Source: DASSWB01 sp035705495 (GTDB taxonomy: Bacteria; Bacteroidota; Bacteroidia; Flavobacteriales; Flavobacteriaceae). Taken from it: 6,748 nt of DNA. Positions within the stretch are counted from its first letter, which is position 1, and each line of letters begins with the position of its first letter. Both the position numbers and the translations under genes were made by a program. This document shows positions 1 through 6,172 of this stretch, in pieces. The notes under the pieces are model-generated. The model saw nothing but the letters and a program-made list of their open reading frames with translations, made no database searches and had not been told where the DNA came from. The stretch is taken from positions 1-6,748 of the forward strand of contig DASSWB010000004.1 of the NCBI GenBank assembly GCA_035705495.1, written 5' to 3'.

Positions 1-4
1 GATT

Positions 5-1069
5 CTAAGATCTTCTTTCGGTTTCTGCCATTACGTCTACCAACGCCTGAACACTTTCCAATGGAAGCGCATTGTACATTGACGCTCTGTAACCTCCAAC
101 GCTTCTGTGTCCGTTCAATCCGTTGATTCCTGCCTCTTTCCACAAAGTATCAAAAGTCTCTTTCGAACTTTCATTTTCCAAAGTGAAAGTGGCGTTCATA
201 TTTGAGCGGTCTTCTTTTACGGTGTACCCTTTAAATAATGGGTTACGATCGATTTCCGCATAAAGCAAAGCTGCTTTTTCATTGTTGATTTTTTCAATTG
301 CAGAAATTCCGCCCAGGTTCTTCAACCATCTCAATGTCAACATTGAAACATATACGGGATAAACCGAAGGCGTGTTGAACATACTTTCTTTTTTGATATG
401 AACCTGATAATCCAACATTGAAGGAATATGCCGACTCACTTTGCCCAAAATATCTTCTTTTACAATTACTAAAGTTGTTCCCGCAGGACCCATATTTTTT
501 TGTGCACCCGCATAAATCAAATCGAATTTTGAAAAATCCAGTTGACGTGAAAATATATCACTGCTCATATCGCAGATCAATGGAACAGAAGTAGAAGGGA
601 AGTCCTTCATTTGAGTTCCGTAAATGGTGTTATTGCTTGTACAATGGAAATAATCCACATCTGAAGGAATGCTGTAATCCTTCGGAATAAAGTTGAATCC
701 GGCACTTTCCGAAGAGGCAACTTCTATAATTTCGCCGAAAGCTTTCGCCTCTTTTATAGCGTTGGAAGCCCAAGTTCCGGTATTTAAATAGGCCGCTTTT
801 TTCTCCAATAAATTATAGGCGACCATCAAAAATTCCAAACTGGCACCACCTTGTAAAAACAAAGCTTGGTATCCTTTTCCTTCCAAACCCAAAAGTTCAA
901 GGGAAAGCGCTCTGGCTTCATCCATAACCGCGACAAAATCTTTGCTTCGGTGTGAAATTTCAAGAATTGATAAACCTGAATTATTGAATTCAAGAACGGC
1001 CTGAGAAGCTTCTTTAAAAACTTCTTGTGGCAAAATACAAGGTCCGGCGCTATAATTATGTCTTTTCAT
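5..1069 (-). CDS. serC: Phosphoserine aminotransferase (SerC), complete
   Basis: This is a 354-residue, PLP-dependent class V aminotransferase of normal family length. It converts 3-phosphohydroxypyruvate and glutamate to O-phosphoserine and 2-oxoglutarate in the cytoplasm; in many bacteria the same enzyme also acts in pyridoxal phosphate synthesis. Visible marks: the N-terminal HNYSAGPCILP signature (residues 4-14), SHRS (39-42), GTWA (98-101) with the tryptophan that stacks on PLP, the cofactor-binding Asp167 in CDMSSD, the Schiff-base Lys191 in AGAQKNMGPAG, and the C-terminal HRSVGGYRASMYNA substrate-binding segment (321-334). The start is the only ATG that keeps the SAGP motif near the N terminus. 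It follows the acyl-CoA reductase gene after 63 bp on the same strand, so read-through is likely. Its TAG stop lies 5 bp from the window edge. The usual partner serA is not visible; its presence just outside would be inference. Confidence 0.96.
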   Translation of the reverse strand: MKRHNYSAGPCILPQEVFKEASQAVLEFNNSGLSILEISHRSKDFVAVMDEARALSLELLGLEGKGYQALFLQGGASLEFLMVAYNLLEKKAAYLNTGTWASNAIKEAKAFGEIIEVASSESAGFNFIPKDYSIPSDVDYFHCTSNNTIYGTQMKDFPSTSVPLICDMSSDIFSRQLDFSKFDLIYAGAQKNMGPAGTTLVIVKEDILGKVSRHIPSMLDYQVHIKKESMFNTPSVYPVYVSMLTLRWLKNLGGISAIEKINNEKAALLYAEIDRNPLFKGYTVKEDRSNMNATFTLENESSKETFDTLWKEAGINGLNGHRSVGGYRASMYNALPLESVQALVDVMAETERRS

Positions 1070-1093
1070 TTTAGTTTAATTTTTTTGGCTTTA

Positions 1094-1101
1094 CAAAGAT
1101 G
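1094..1101 (-). promoter_or_regulatory. Weak -7-like box upstream of serC
   Basis: On the minus strand this reads CATCTTTG, one mismatch from the Bacteroidota -7 consensus TAnnTTTG, and lies 24 bp before the serC start codon in the 63-bp gap after the acyl-CoA reductase gene. I found no convincing TTG element about 20 bp upstream. It could give serC its own transcript in addition to read-through, but the evidence is slight. Confidence 0.25.
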
Positions 1102-1132
1102 CTAAAATCCTTAGGTTTAAAATAGTTTCAGA

Positions 1133-2191
1133 TTATAAATTATTCAAAAATTCCATAGTATCAACTCCATCAGCATAATCCCAAAGTTTTGGTTTTTGTG
1201 TGGCTCCAAAATCGATTTCATTTTCAAAAATTCCTTTGGAAACAACACATTGGATATTTTCCTTTTGCTGCTGAATTTCTTTTTTCAATTCATTTAAATC
1301 AGTATAATATTCAAAGAACAAACTTCCAATTGGAGAACCAAATGAAGCATCTTCTTTTAAAATCAAAAATCCGTTTTCCACCAATTTAAACAAGCTCATT
1401 AAATAAACAGCCTTGTTATAATCGTAGTTGTTAATGTATTTATTATGATTTAGAAGGTGGTTCCAATCATAAATCGCTTCGAAAAATGGCGTGAAATTGT
1501 AATCCTTTGGAACGTATAATTTAGACACGTTTCTACAACCCAATCCGTAATATCTGAAAATATCCTCACCCAATTCTTTGAGTTCTTCTTCGGATTCATT
1601 TCCCGTTAAAATAGCAACGGAATTTCTGTTCTTGCGAATGATGGAAGGTTTGTTAGCGAAATAATATTCAAAGTAACGTGCGGTATTGTTGCTTCCCGTG
1701 GCAATGACCGCATCAAAATCCTGAATCTTTTCCGAAGTAAAATTGATATAATCTTTAAATTCAGGTGCAATGCAAATCAGATAATTCGCCAAAACCGGAA
1801 GCAGAACTTCATCATTTGAAGAAAGCTTGACCAAAACCTTATTTCCGCTTAATAAAACCGAAACGAAGTCGTGAAATCCGACAAGCGGAATATTTCCCGC
1901 CATAATGATCGCAATTTGCTTCGGATTTTCATCTTTGAAAGAATAGGAGGAGAGCCATTTTTCCAAATTTGCTTCAGTCAATGCAGAAGCCCATTGCTGA
2001 ACCGAAAAAATCACATTTTCCTTTGTAAACCAGCCGTTATAGTGAACTGCCGCGTCGATTTTTTCTTTAAACTCCTCAAAATATGGGTCGTTACAAGGTA
2101 AATCCGCTTCTTTTTTAAATTCAGAAAAACCGAATTGTCCCAGGAATTTCCCCAGAATTAAAAACTTCTCTTTTCGTTCGTCAATAGTCAT
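1133..2191 (-). CDS. LuxC-family acyl-CoA reductase
   Basis: This 352-residue protein resembles the LuxC-type acyl-CoA reductases (aldehyde dehydrogenase superfamily), which reduce a fatty acyl thioester to an aldehyde with NADPH through a cysteine-bound acyl intermediate. Supporting segments are the glycine-rich nucleotide-binding stretch MAGNIPLVGFHDFVSVLLSG (97-116), VLVKLSS (119-125), ATGSNNTARYFEYYF (164-178), RKNRNSVAIL (186-195), and YYGLGCRNVSKLYVP (214-228), where Cys219 is the likely nucleophile. It is shorter than LuxC of luminous bacteria (about 480 residues), and no luxA, luxB, luxD or luxE lies nearby, so bioluminescence is not implied. No signal peptide or membrane segment is seen. 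The true acyl substrate in flavobacteria is unknown to me. It is the first gene of a probable two-gene unit with serC and is divergent from the ferredoxin. The start codon is placed 36 bp after the predicted transcription start. Confidence 0.88.
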   Translation of the reverse strand: MTIDERKEKFLILGKFLGQFGFSEFKKEADLPCNDPYFEEFKEKIDAAVHYNGWFTKENVIFSVQQWASALTEANLEKWLSSYSFKDENPKQIAIIMAGNIPLVGFHDFVSVLLSGNKVLVKLSSNDEVLLPVLANYLICIAPEFKDYINFTSEKIQDFDAVIATGSNNTARYFEYYFANKPSIIRKNRNSVAILTGNESEEELKELGEDIFRYYGLGCRNVSKLYVPKDYNFTPFFEAIYDWNHLLNHNKYINNYDYNKAVYLMSLFKLVENGFLILKEDASFGSPIGSLFFEYYTDLNELKKEIQQQKENIQCVVSKGIFENEIDFGATQKPKLWDYADGVDTMEFLNNL

Positions 2192-2197
2192 CTAGAG

Positions 2198-2229
2198 TTT
2201 GGTTAAGAATGGTTTTGGCTTTAAATTTG
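2198..2229 (+). promoter_or_regulatory. Promoter for ferredoxin gene
   Basis: TTTG at 2198-2201 is followed by a 20-bp spacer and TAAATTTG at 2222-2229, an exact match to the Bacteroidota vegetative promoter (TTTG, about 19-21 bp, TAnnTTTG). Transcription should begin near 2235, about 21 bp before the ATG at 2257, a normal short leader. The -33 element lies only 7 bp upstream of the start codon of the divergent gene. Confidence 0.7.
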
Positions 2230-2232
2230 CAT

Positions 2233-2264
2233 CAAATTTAGAAAGAAATATTAGCTATGGCAAT
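2233..2264 (-). promoter_or_regulatory. Promoter for acyl-CoA reductase-serC unit
   Basis: Read on the minus strand, ATTG (2264-2261) is followed by a 20-bp spacer and an exact TAAATTTG box (2240-2233). Transcription would start near 2227, leaving a leader of about 36 bases before the start codon at 2191. The TTG element falls inside the second and third codons of the ferredoxin gene. Its polymerase footprint overlaps that of the opposing promoter, so the two probably cannot be occupied at once. Confidence 0.6.
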
Positions 2265-2607
2265 TATTATAACAGATGAATGTATAAACTGTGGCGCCTG
2301 CGAACCTGAATGTCCCAACACCGCTATTTACGAAGGTGCGGACGATTGGAGATACGCAGATGGAACAGACCTTGACGGGGATGTTATTCTTCCAAACGGA
2401 AAAAGAGTCAACGCAAATGACGCCCAAGAACCGTTAAGCGATGAAATATATTATATAGTTCCCGATAAATGTACAGAGTGCAAAGGTTTTCACGACGAAC
2501 CACAATGCGCGGCCGTTTGTCCGGTGGATTGTTGTGTACCCGACACGAACTTCGTGGAATCTGATGAAGAATTATTGGGGAAACAAGCGTTTATGCATCA
2601 CGAATAG
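2257..2607 (+). CDS. 2[4Fe-4S] ferredoxin, Alvin-like
   Basis: This 116-residue soluble, acidic electron carrier has two four-cysteine cluster motifs. The first is C9-x2-C12-x2-C15-x3-C19-P. The second is C72-x2-C75-x8-C84-x3-C88-P, with a widened gap between its second and third cysteines like that in Allochromatium-type (Alvin) ferredoxins. Between the motifs lies a 50-residue stretch (about 20-70) containing acidic and aromatic residues, longer than in clostridial ferredoxins. After the second motif come Cys92-Cys93 and a C-terminal tail rich in Glu and His. It probably passes low-potential electrons to a cytoplasmic oxidoreductase; the partner is unknown. It is monocistronic as seen here: its own promoter before it and a strong terminator after it. 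It is divergent from the acyl-CoA reductase gene, but LuxC-type enzymes use NADPH, so a direct electron link is not established. The start ATG is followed at once by conserved AIIITDECINCGAC. Confidence 0.93.
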   Translation: MAIIITDECINCGACEPECPNTAIYEGADDWRYADGTDLDGDVILPNGKRVNANDAQEPLSDEIYYIVPDKCTECKGFHDEPQCAAVCPVDCCVPDTNFVESDEELLGKQAFMHHE

Positions 2608-2660
2608 ACCCGCGGGCGCTGTTGGATATTAGATTTTAGACCGCTTCGCTCTTAGATTAA

Positions 2661-2691
2661 AAAAAACTCCCGATTCTAGCGGGAGTTTTTT
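2661..2691 (+). terminator. Rho-independent terminator after ferredoxin
   Basis: CTCCCG (2667-2672) pairs with CGGGAG (2680-2685) around a 7-base loop. The stem is extended by A-T pairs and is followed by six T residues. It ends the ferredoxin transcript 54 bp after its stop codon. Because eight A residues precede the stem, it could also stop transcription arriving from the right. Confidence 0.87.
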
Positions 2692-3035
2692 GTTTATTAG
2701 ATTTGAAAAACTGCTTATTCTTTTTAAACCTGGCCTATCGAAAAGTTGTCGTAAAATTTGAAGAGAAAGCATCGTCAAAAATTTTGTGCTGTTTGAGCTG
2801 AACGCGAATATGGTTTCTTACGGAAAGCTTATGTGCGAGTTCAGAAAATTTAGATGCTGAACGAAAAATTTAGACAAGTTTTCGTAAGCCTAGATTTTTT
2901 TGATTCGTTTTTTCATCGATGGAAAAAATGAACAAATATGATTCAGGGTTAAAATATTCAATTTTAGTACAATTCGCCAAAATAAATGTTTTCATAGGAT
3001 TCGAAGTGACAAGGATGAATTTCTAGATAGGAACA
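2692..3035. other. Structured spacer without a convincing gene
   Basis: This 344-bp AT-rich stretch lies between two terminators. It contains a nested inverted repeat (2817-2888), four AAAATTT-type boxes and two direct copies of GCTGAACG. There are short open frames: plus 2854-2931 (25 codons), plus 2919-3026 (35 codons, overlapping the first by 13 bp in another frame) and a 44-codon minus frame without ATG (2738-2869, stop at 2735-2737). None has a clear promoter or recognisable product. It could be a dispersed intergenic element, a decayed gene or a small structured RNA; the sequence alone does not decide. Confidence 0.45.
2817..2888. repeat. Nested inverted repeat in spacer
   Basis: The outer arms, 2817-2830 and 2876-2888, pair over 13 positions, including one G-T wobble and one bulged G. 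Inside, GTTCAG (2839-2844) pairs with CTGAAC (2857-2862) around a 12-base loop. A further CTGAAC copy at 2798-2803 could compete for the same GTTCAG, so two alternative folds are possible. No T-run follows the outer stem directly, although TTTTTTT occurs at 2895-2901 on the plus strand. Confidence 0.55.
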
Positions 3036-3067
3036 AAAAAAGAGGTTTTTTAAAAAACCTCTTTTTT
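3036..3067 (-). terminator. Bidirectional terminator downstream of nrdJ
   Basis: This is a perfect 32-bp palindrome: six A, GAGG, six T, then the mirror image six A, CCTC, six T. As RNA it forms an A-T/G-C stem flanked by a U-run on either strand. It starts 20 bp past the nrdJ TAG stop and should end the nrdJ transcript. It can equally stop transcription coming from the left spacer. Confidence 0.87.
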
Positions 3068-3087
3068 AATCTCAGAAAATTCAACTT

Positions 3088-5637
3088 CTATCCACATTTA
3101 GAAGATCCACAATCTGGACAAGTCAAACAACCTTCTTGATAAATAAGATTTGTGGAATTGCAATTGGAACATTTTTGACCTTTTGCTTCGGTTCCGTCGG
3201 CAACGTAGCGCTTCAAGGCCCGTGCAACACCGTTTTTCCAAGTATTGATGGATTCGGTATCCAATTGTAAACTGTTTATCAATTCAACCGATTTCTCGAT
3301 TGGCATTCCGTGTCTCAAAGTACTGGAAATCAGTTTTGCGTAATTCCAGAATTCAGGATCAAACTTGTGGGAAAGACCTTCAATTGTGGTTTTATAGCCA
3401 CGCTGATTCTCATATTGAAAATCGTATCGGGAATTTCCTTCTTCGTCTTTATTTTTTATGATCAAGCCTTCGTTCACCCAACGCGGAATTAAAATTCCGT
3501 CTTCATCGTCCGACAATCCAGTGAAGATTTCATACGGTTTGCCATCAATCAATCCGATAAAAGCAATCCATTTCTCTTTGTTGTTTTGAAAACGAACAAC
3601 ATCGGCATCCAATATTTGTGGTCTTTTGGTTGGGAAAATTGTTGAAGTTTCAGCTTCCTCTTTTTTCTCTTCATTGGAAATCAAAACTCCGGAACGCGAA
3701 CCATCTCTGTAAACCGTAACTCCTTTACAACCTGCTTCCCAAGCTTCCAAATAAAGTTTTCCCACCAAATCTTCGGTTGCTTCGTTTGGTAAATTGATTG
3801 TAACACTGATTGAATGATCCACCCATTTTTGAACTGCTCCTTGCATTTTCACTTTGCTCAACCAGTCGATGTCGTTTGATGTCGCTTTGTAATAAGGTGA
3901 TTTTTGTACGAGTTCGTCCAATTCTTTCTGCGAATAGTTTTCCTGCGTATCAAATCCGTTGATTTGCATCCATTCTTTGAACCTGTGGTGGAAAACCACA
4001 TATTCTTCCCAAGAATCACCGGTTTCGTCAACAAAATCCACGCGGACTTCCTTGTCGTTCGGATTTACTTTTCTCCTTCTTTTATAGACCGGTAAAAATA
4101 CAGGCTCAATTCCAGAAGTCGTTTGCGTCATTAAACTCGTGGTACCAGTAGGAGCAATGGTCAGCAATGCAATATTTCTCCGACCGTATTCCATCATTTC
4201 GAAATACAGTTTTTCGTCTTCGGCCTTTAGACGTTGGATAAAAGGATTGTTTTTTTCCCTATCGGAATCGTAAACGCTGAATGCACCTCTTTCTTTGGCG
4301 GCATAAACCGAAGCCCGGTAAGCTTCAATCGCCAATGTTTTATGAACTTTCACCGAAAATTCGATGCCTTCCTTACTTCCGTAAGAAATTCCGAGTGCGG
4401 CAAGCATATCACCTTCGGCAGTGATTCCAATTCCGGTTCTTCGTCCTTCATAGGCTTTTTTACGGATTTCGAGCCAAAGATTTTTTTCCACGGATTTAAT
4501 GGCGTCTCCTTCAGGATCTGCATCTATTTTTTTAAGGATATTATCAACTTTTTCCAGTTCAAGATCGATAATATCATCCATAATACGTTGCGCTGAAGCG
4601 ACGTGTTTTTTGAAAAGCTCAAAATTAAAAGTCGCATCCTCCGTAAAAGGATTTTCTACATAGGAAAATAAATTGATTGCCAATAAACGGCAAGAATCGT
4701 AGGGGCAAAGCGGAATTTCACCACAAGGGTTCGTGGAAACAGTTTCATAACCCAGATCGGCATAAGAATCTGGCACAGATTCGCGCGTAATTGTATCCCA
4801 GAAGAGAATTCCCGGTTCTGCCGATTTCCACGCATTATGAACGATTTTGTTCCAGATTTTTTGCGCTTCAATTTCTTTTGAATACTTCGGATTTTCACTG
4901 TGGATGGGAAATTTCTGAACGTATTTTGTATTGTGTTTTACCGCTCTCATAAAATCGTCATCAATCCGAACCGAAACATTTGCGCCGGTTACTTTTCCCT
5001 GTTCCATTTTTGCATCTATAAAATCCTCTGCATCAGGGTGATTAATGGAAACCGAAAGCATCAAAGCCCCGCGACGCCCATCTTGCGCAACTTCGCGTGT
5101 GGAATTTGAATAGCGTTCCATAAAAGGAACAAGACCGGTAGAAGTCAATGCCGAATTTTTAACAGGTGAACCTTTAGGGCGAATGTGCGATAAATCGTGT
5201 CCCACACCACCGCGGCGTTTCATAAGCTGAACCTGCTCCTGATCTATTTTCATAATGCTTCCGTAGGAATCACTTTGATCACCGTTCCCAATCACAAAAC
5301 AGTTTGATAAAGAAGCGATTTGGTACGGATTTCCAATTCCCGCCATCGGACTTCCTTGTGGAACAATATATTTGAAGTTTTCCATCAAACTTAAAACTTC
5401 CTCTTTGGACATCGGATTTGGGTATTTGGATTCGATCCGCGCGATTTCCCCAGCAATTCTTTCGTGCATTTGTTGCGGTGAATTTTCGTATAAATTTCCC
5501 TGAGAATCTTTCAGGGCGTATTTATTGATCCAAACTCTTGCGGCCAATTCGTCACCTTTAAAATAGGCCAAAGAAGCTTGAAATGCTTCGTCCTGAGAAT
5601 ATGTTTTTACTGTTTTTTGGGTGGCTTCTACTTTCAT
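3088..5637 (-). CDS. nrdJ: Class II (adenosylcobalamin-dependent) ribonucleotide reductase
   Basis: This 849-residue cytoplasmic enzyme reduces ribonucleotides to deoxyribonucleotides using a thiyl radical made from adenosylcobalamin, so it needs no NrdB subunit and no oxygen. The reductase core (about 15-650) shows SNCFVIGN with redox Cys113, KRRGGVGHDLSHIRP (140-154), NPCGEIPL with radical Cys305 and Glu307, redox partner Cys316 eleven residues later, and APTGTTSLM (495-503). Residues about 670-790 resemble a TSCPD domain (KWIAFIGLIDGKPYEIFTG). The C terminus has C823-x2-C826, C837-x2-C840, C843 and C848, fitting a zinc ribbon plus the shuttle cysteines that re-reduce the active site. The RNR fold begins near residue 15, so there is no N-terminal ATP cone and probably no overall dATP switch. 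The usual CNLGSINL after the partner cysteine reads CRLLAINL here. The gene stands alone between a terminator and a long upstream spacer. No cobalamin riboswitch was found ahead of it. Confidence 0.95.
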   Translation of the reverse strand: MKVEATQKTVKTYSQDEAFQASLAYFKGDELAARVWINKYALKDSQGNLYENSPQQMHERIAGEIARIESKYPNPMSKEEVLSLMENFKYIVPQGSPMAGIGNPYQIASLSNCFVIGNGDQSDSYGSIMKIDQEQVQLMKRRGGVGHDLSHIRPKGSPVKNSALTSTGLVPFMERYSNSTREVAQDGRRGALMLSVSINHPDAEDFIDAKMEQGKVTGANVSVRIDDDFMRAVKHNTKYVQKFPIHSENPKYSKEIEAQKIWNKIVHNAWKSAEPGILFWDTITRESVPDSYADLGYETVSTNPCGEIPLCPYDSCRLLAINLFSYVENPFTEDATFNFELFKKHVASAQRIMDDIIDLELEKVDNILKKIDADPEGDAIKSVEKNLWLEIRKKAYEGRRTGIGITAEGDMLAALGISYGSKEGIEFSVKVHKTLAIEAYRASVYAAKERGAFSVYDSDREKNNPFIQRLKAEDEKLYFEMMEYGRRNIALLTIAPTGTTSLMTQTTSGIEPVFLPVYKRRRKVNPNDKEVRVDFVDETGDSWEEYVVFHHRFKEWMQINGFDTQENYSQKELDELVQKSPYYKATSNDIDWLSKVKMQGAVQKWVDHSISVTINLPNEATEDLVGKLYLEAWEAGCKGVTVYRDGSRSGVLISNEEKKEEAETSTIFPTKRPQILDADVVRFQNNKEKWIAFIGLIDGKPYEIFTGLSDDEDGILIPRWVNEGLIIKNKDEEGNSRYDFQYENQRGYKTTIEGLSHKFDPEFWNYAKLISSTLRHGMPIEKSVELINSLQLDTESINTWKNGVARALKRYVADGTEAKGQKCSNCNSTNLIYQEGCLTCPDCGSSKCG

Positions 5638-5695
5638 TTGCGATCTGTATTTTTGTGGATAAATTCTATAATTTTTTGGCTTTGATAAATGTAAT

Positions 5696-5719
5696 AAAAT
5701 ATTGTGAACACAAAATTTT
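5696..5719. promoter_or_regulatory. Near-palindromic operator candidate upstream of nrdJ
   Basis: The core TTGTG-AA-CACAA (5702-5713) is an exact inverted repeat with a 2-bp centre. After one mismatched pair it extends by AAAAT / ATTTT to 24 bp. It lies 59 bp before the nrdJ start, overlapping the place where transcription would begin if the weak promoter beside it is real. The half-sites point the opposite way from NrdR boxes (ACAC outward ends), so NrdR is not suggested. The binding protein is unknown. Confidence 0.4.
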
Positions 5720-5739
5720 TAATTTCAAAAGTGGACAAA
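5711..5739 (-). promoter_or_regulatory. Weak promoter candidate for nrdJ
   Basis: On the minus strand TTTG (5739-5736), a 17-bp spacer and AAATTTTG (5718-5711) approximate the Bacteroidota promoter, with one mismatch in the -7 box. Transcription would begin near 5705, about 67 bases before the start codon. The spacing is at the short end and the region is AT-rich, so a chance match is possible. Confidence 0.28.
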
Positions 5740-5829
5740 AAATGCAGGTCAAATCATTAATTGTCAGCTAACTAAAAATTTATGAACATTAAATTGTTTA
5801 CAAAAATTTAAAAGATTGTGATTTTTAAA

Positions 5830-5872
5830 ACGGAATTTATTTCCGTGCCACAACCTCAAATTTTTGGGGTTG
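5830..5872. other. Two adjacent hairpins
   Basis: ACGGAA (5830-5835) pairs with TTCCGT (5841-5846) around TTTAT. Four bases on, CAACCTCAA (5851-5859) pairs with 5864-5872 over 9 positions (one G-T wobble) around a 4-base loop. Read on the minus strand the second stem comes first, and the ACGGAA stem is followed by TTTTAAAAAT, a poor terminator tail. They could be a weak terminator or leader structure if transcription starts further upstream of nrdJ, or a protein-binding site. Confidence 0.45.
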
Positions 5873-5976
5873 CGAAGATAGATTTTAATGATGTTCTTTC
5901 ACTTCGGATTTCATTTTTATTCTAACAGATTTTTGTTTATGGATGGGGAGGAACACAGTTAAAGAGTTAAGAAGTG

Positions 5977-6067
<91 letters not shown>

Positions 6068-6109
6068 AAAAACAAAAATGATTTATTTAATGAATTAGTA
6101 AAAATTTAG

Positions 6110-6147
6110 GCGACGACATTTTTTGTCGCTACATCATTCTATCTTTG
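6110..6147 (+). promoter_or_regulatory. Promoter region of the ATPase-like gene
   Basis: TATCTTTG (6140-6147) matches the TAnnTTTG box exactly and would start transcription about 20 bp before the ATG at 6173. The nearest TTG (6123-6125) is only 14 bp upstream, shorter than usual. It sits in an inverted repeat, GCGAC (6110-6114) / GTCGC (6125-6129), with an alternative CGACA / TGTCG pairing (6114-6118 / 6124-6128). This repeat could be an operator overlapping the -33 region. Confidence 0.45.
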
Positions 6148-6172
6148 ATTTGTAATCATAAAACAATAAAAG

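Noticed and set aside
1133..2191. Part of a bioluminescence operon
   Set aside because: Only a LuxC-like reductase is present; luxA, luxB, luxD and luxE are absent and the neighbours are housekeeping genes.
2738..2869. 44-codon minus-strand frame in the spacer as a gene
   Set aside because: There is no ATG start and it overlaps the inverted repeat; its protein-like composition could reflect a remnant, but it does not support a gene call.
2919..3026. 35-codon plus-strand frame as a real small gene
   Set aside because: It has an ATG and stop but no promoter box at the right distance, overlaps another tiny frame and has no recognisable product; kept only as an observation within the spacer.
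4234..4596. 120-codon plus-strand frame antisense to nrdJ
   Set aside because: It is the complement of nrdJ coding sequence, low in complexity (rich in Phe and Ile), with no promoter and no recognisable domain.
4656..4898. 80-codon minus-strand frame inside nrdJ
   Set aside because: It is an alternative frame of the well-supported nrdJ gene and its translation has no recognisable features.
5638..5800. NrdR boxes upstream of nrdJ
   Set aside because: No ACACWATAT-type 16-bp sites were seen; the palindrome found has the opposite half-site order (TTGTG..CACAA).
5638..5900. Cobalamin riboswitch upstream of nrdJ
   Set aside because: Read on the minus strand, the region lacks the conserved GGGAA and the GCCACTG B12-box elements; the hairpins present do not fit that fold.
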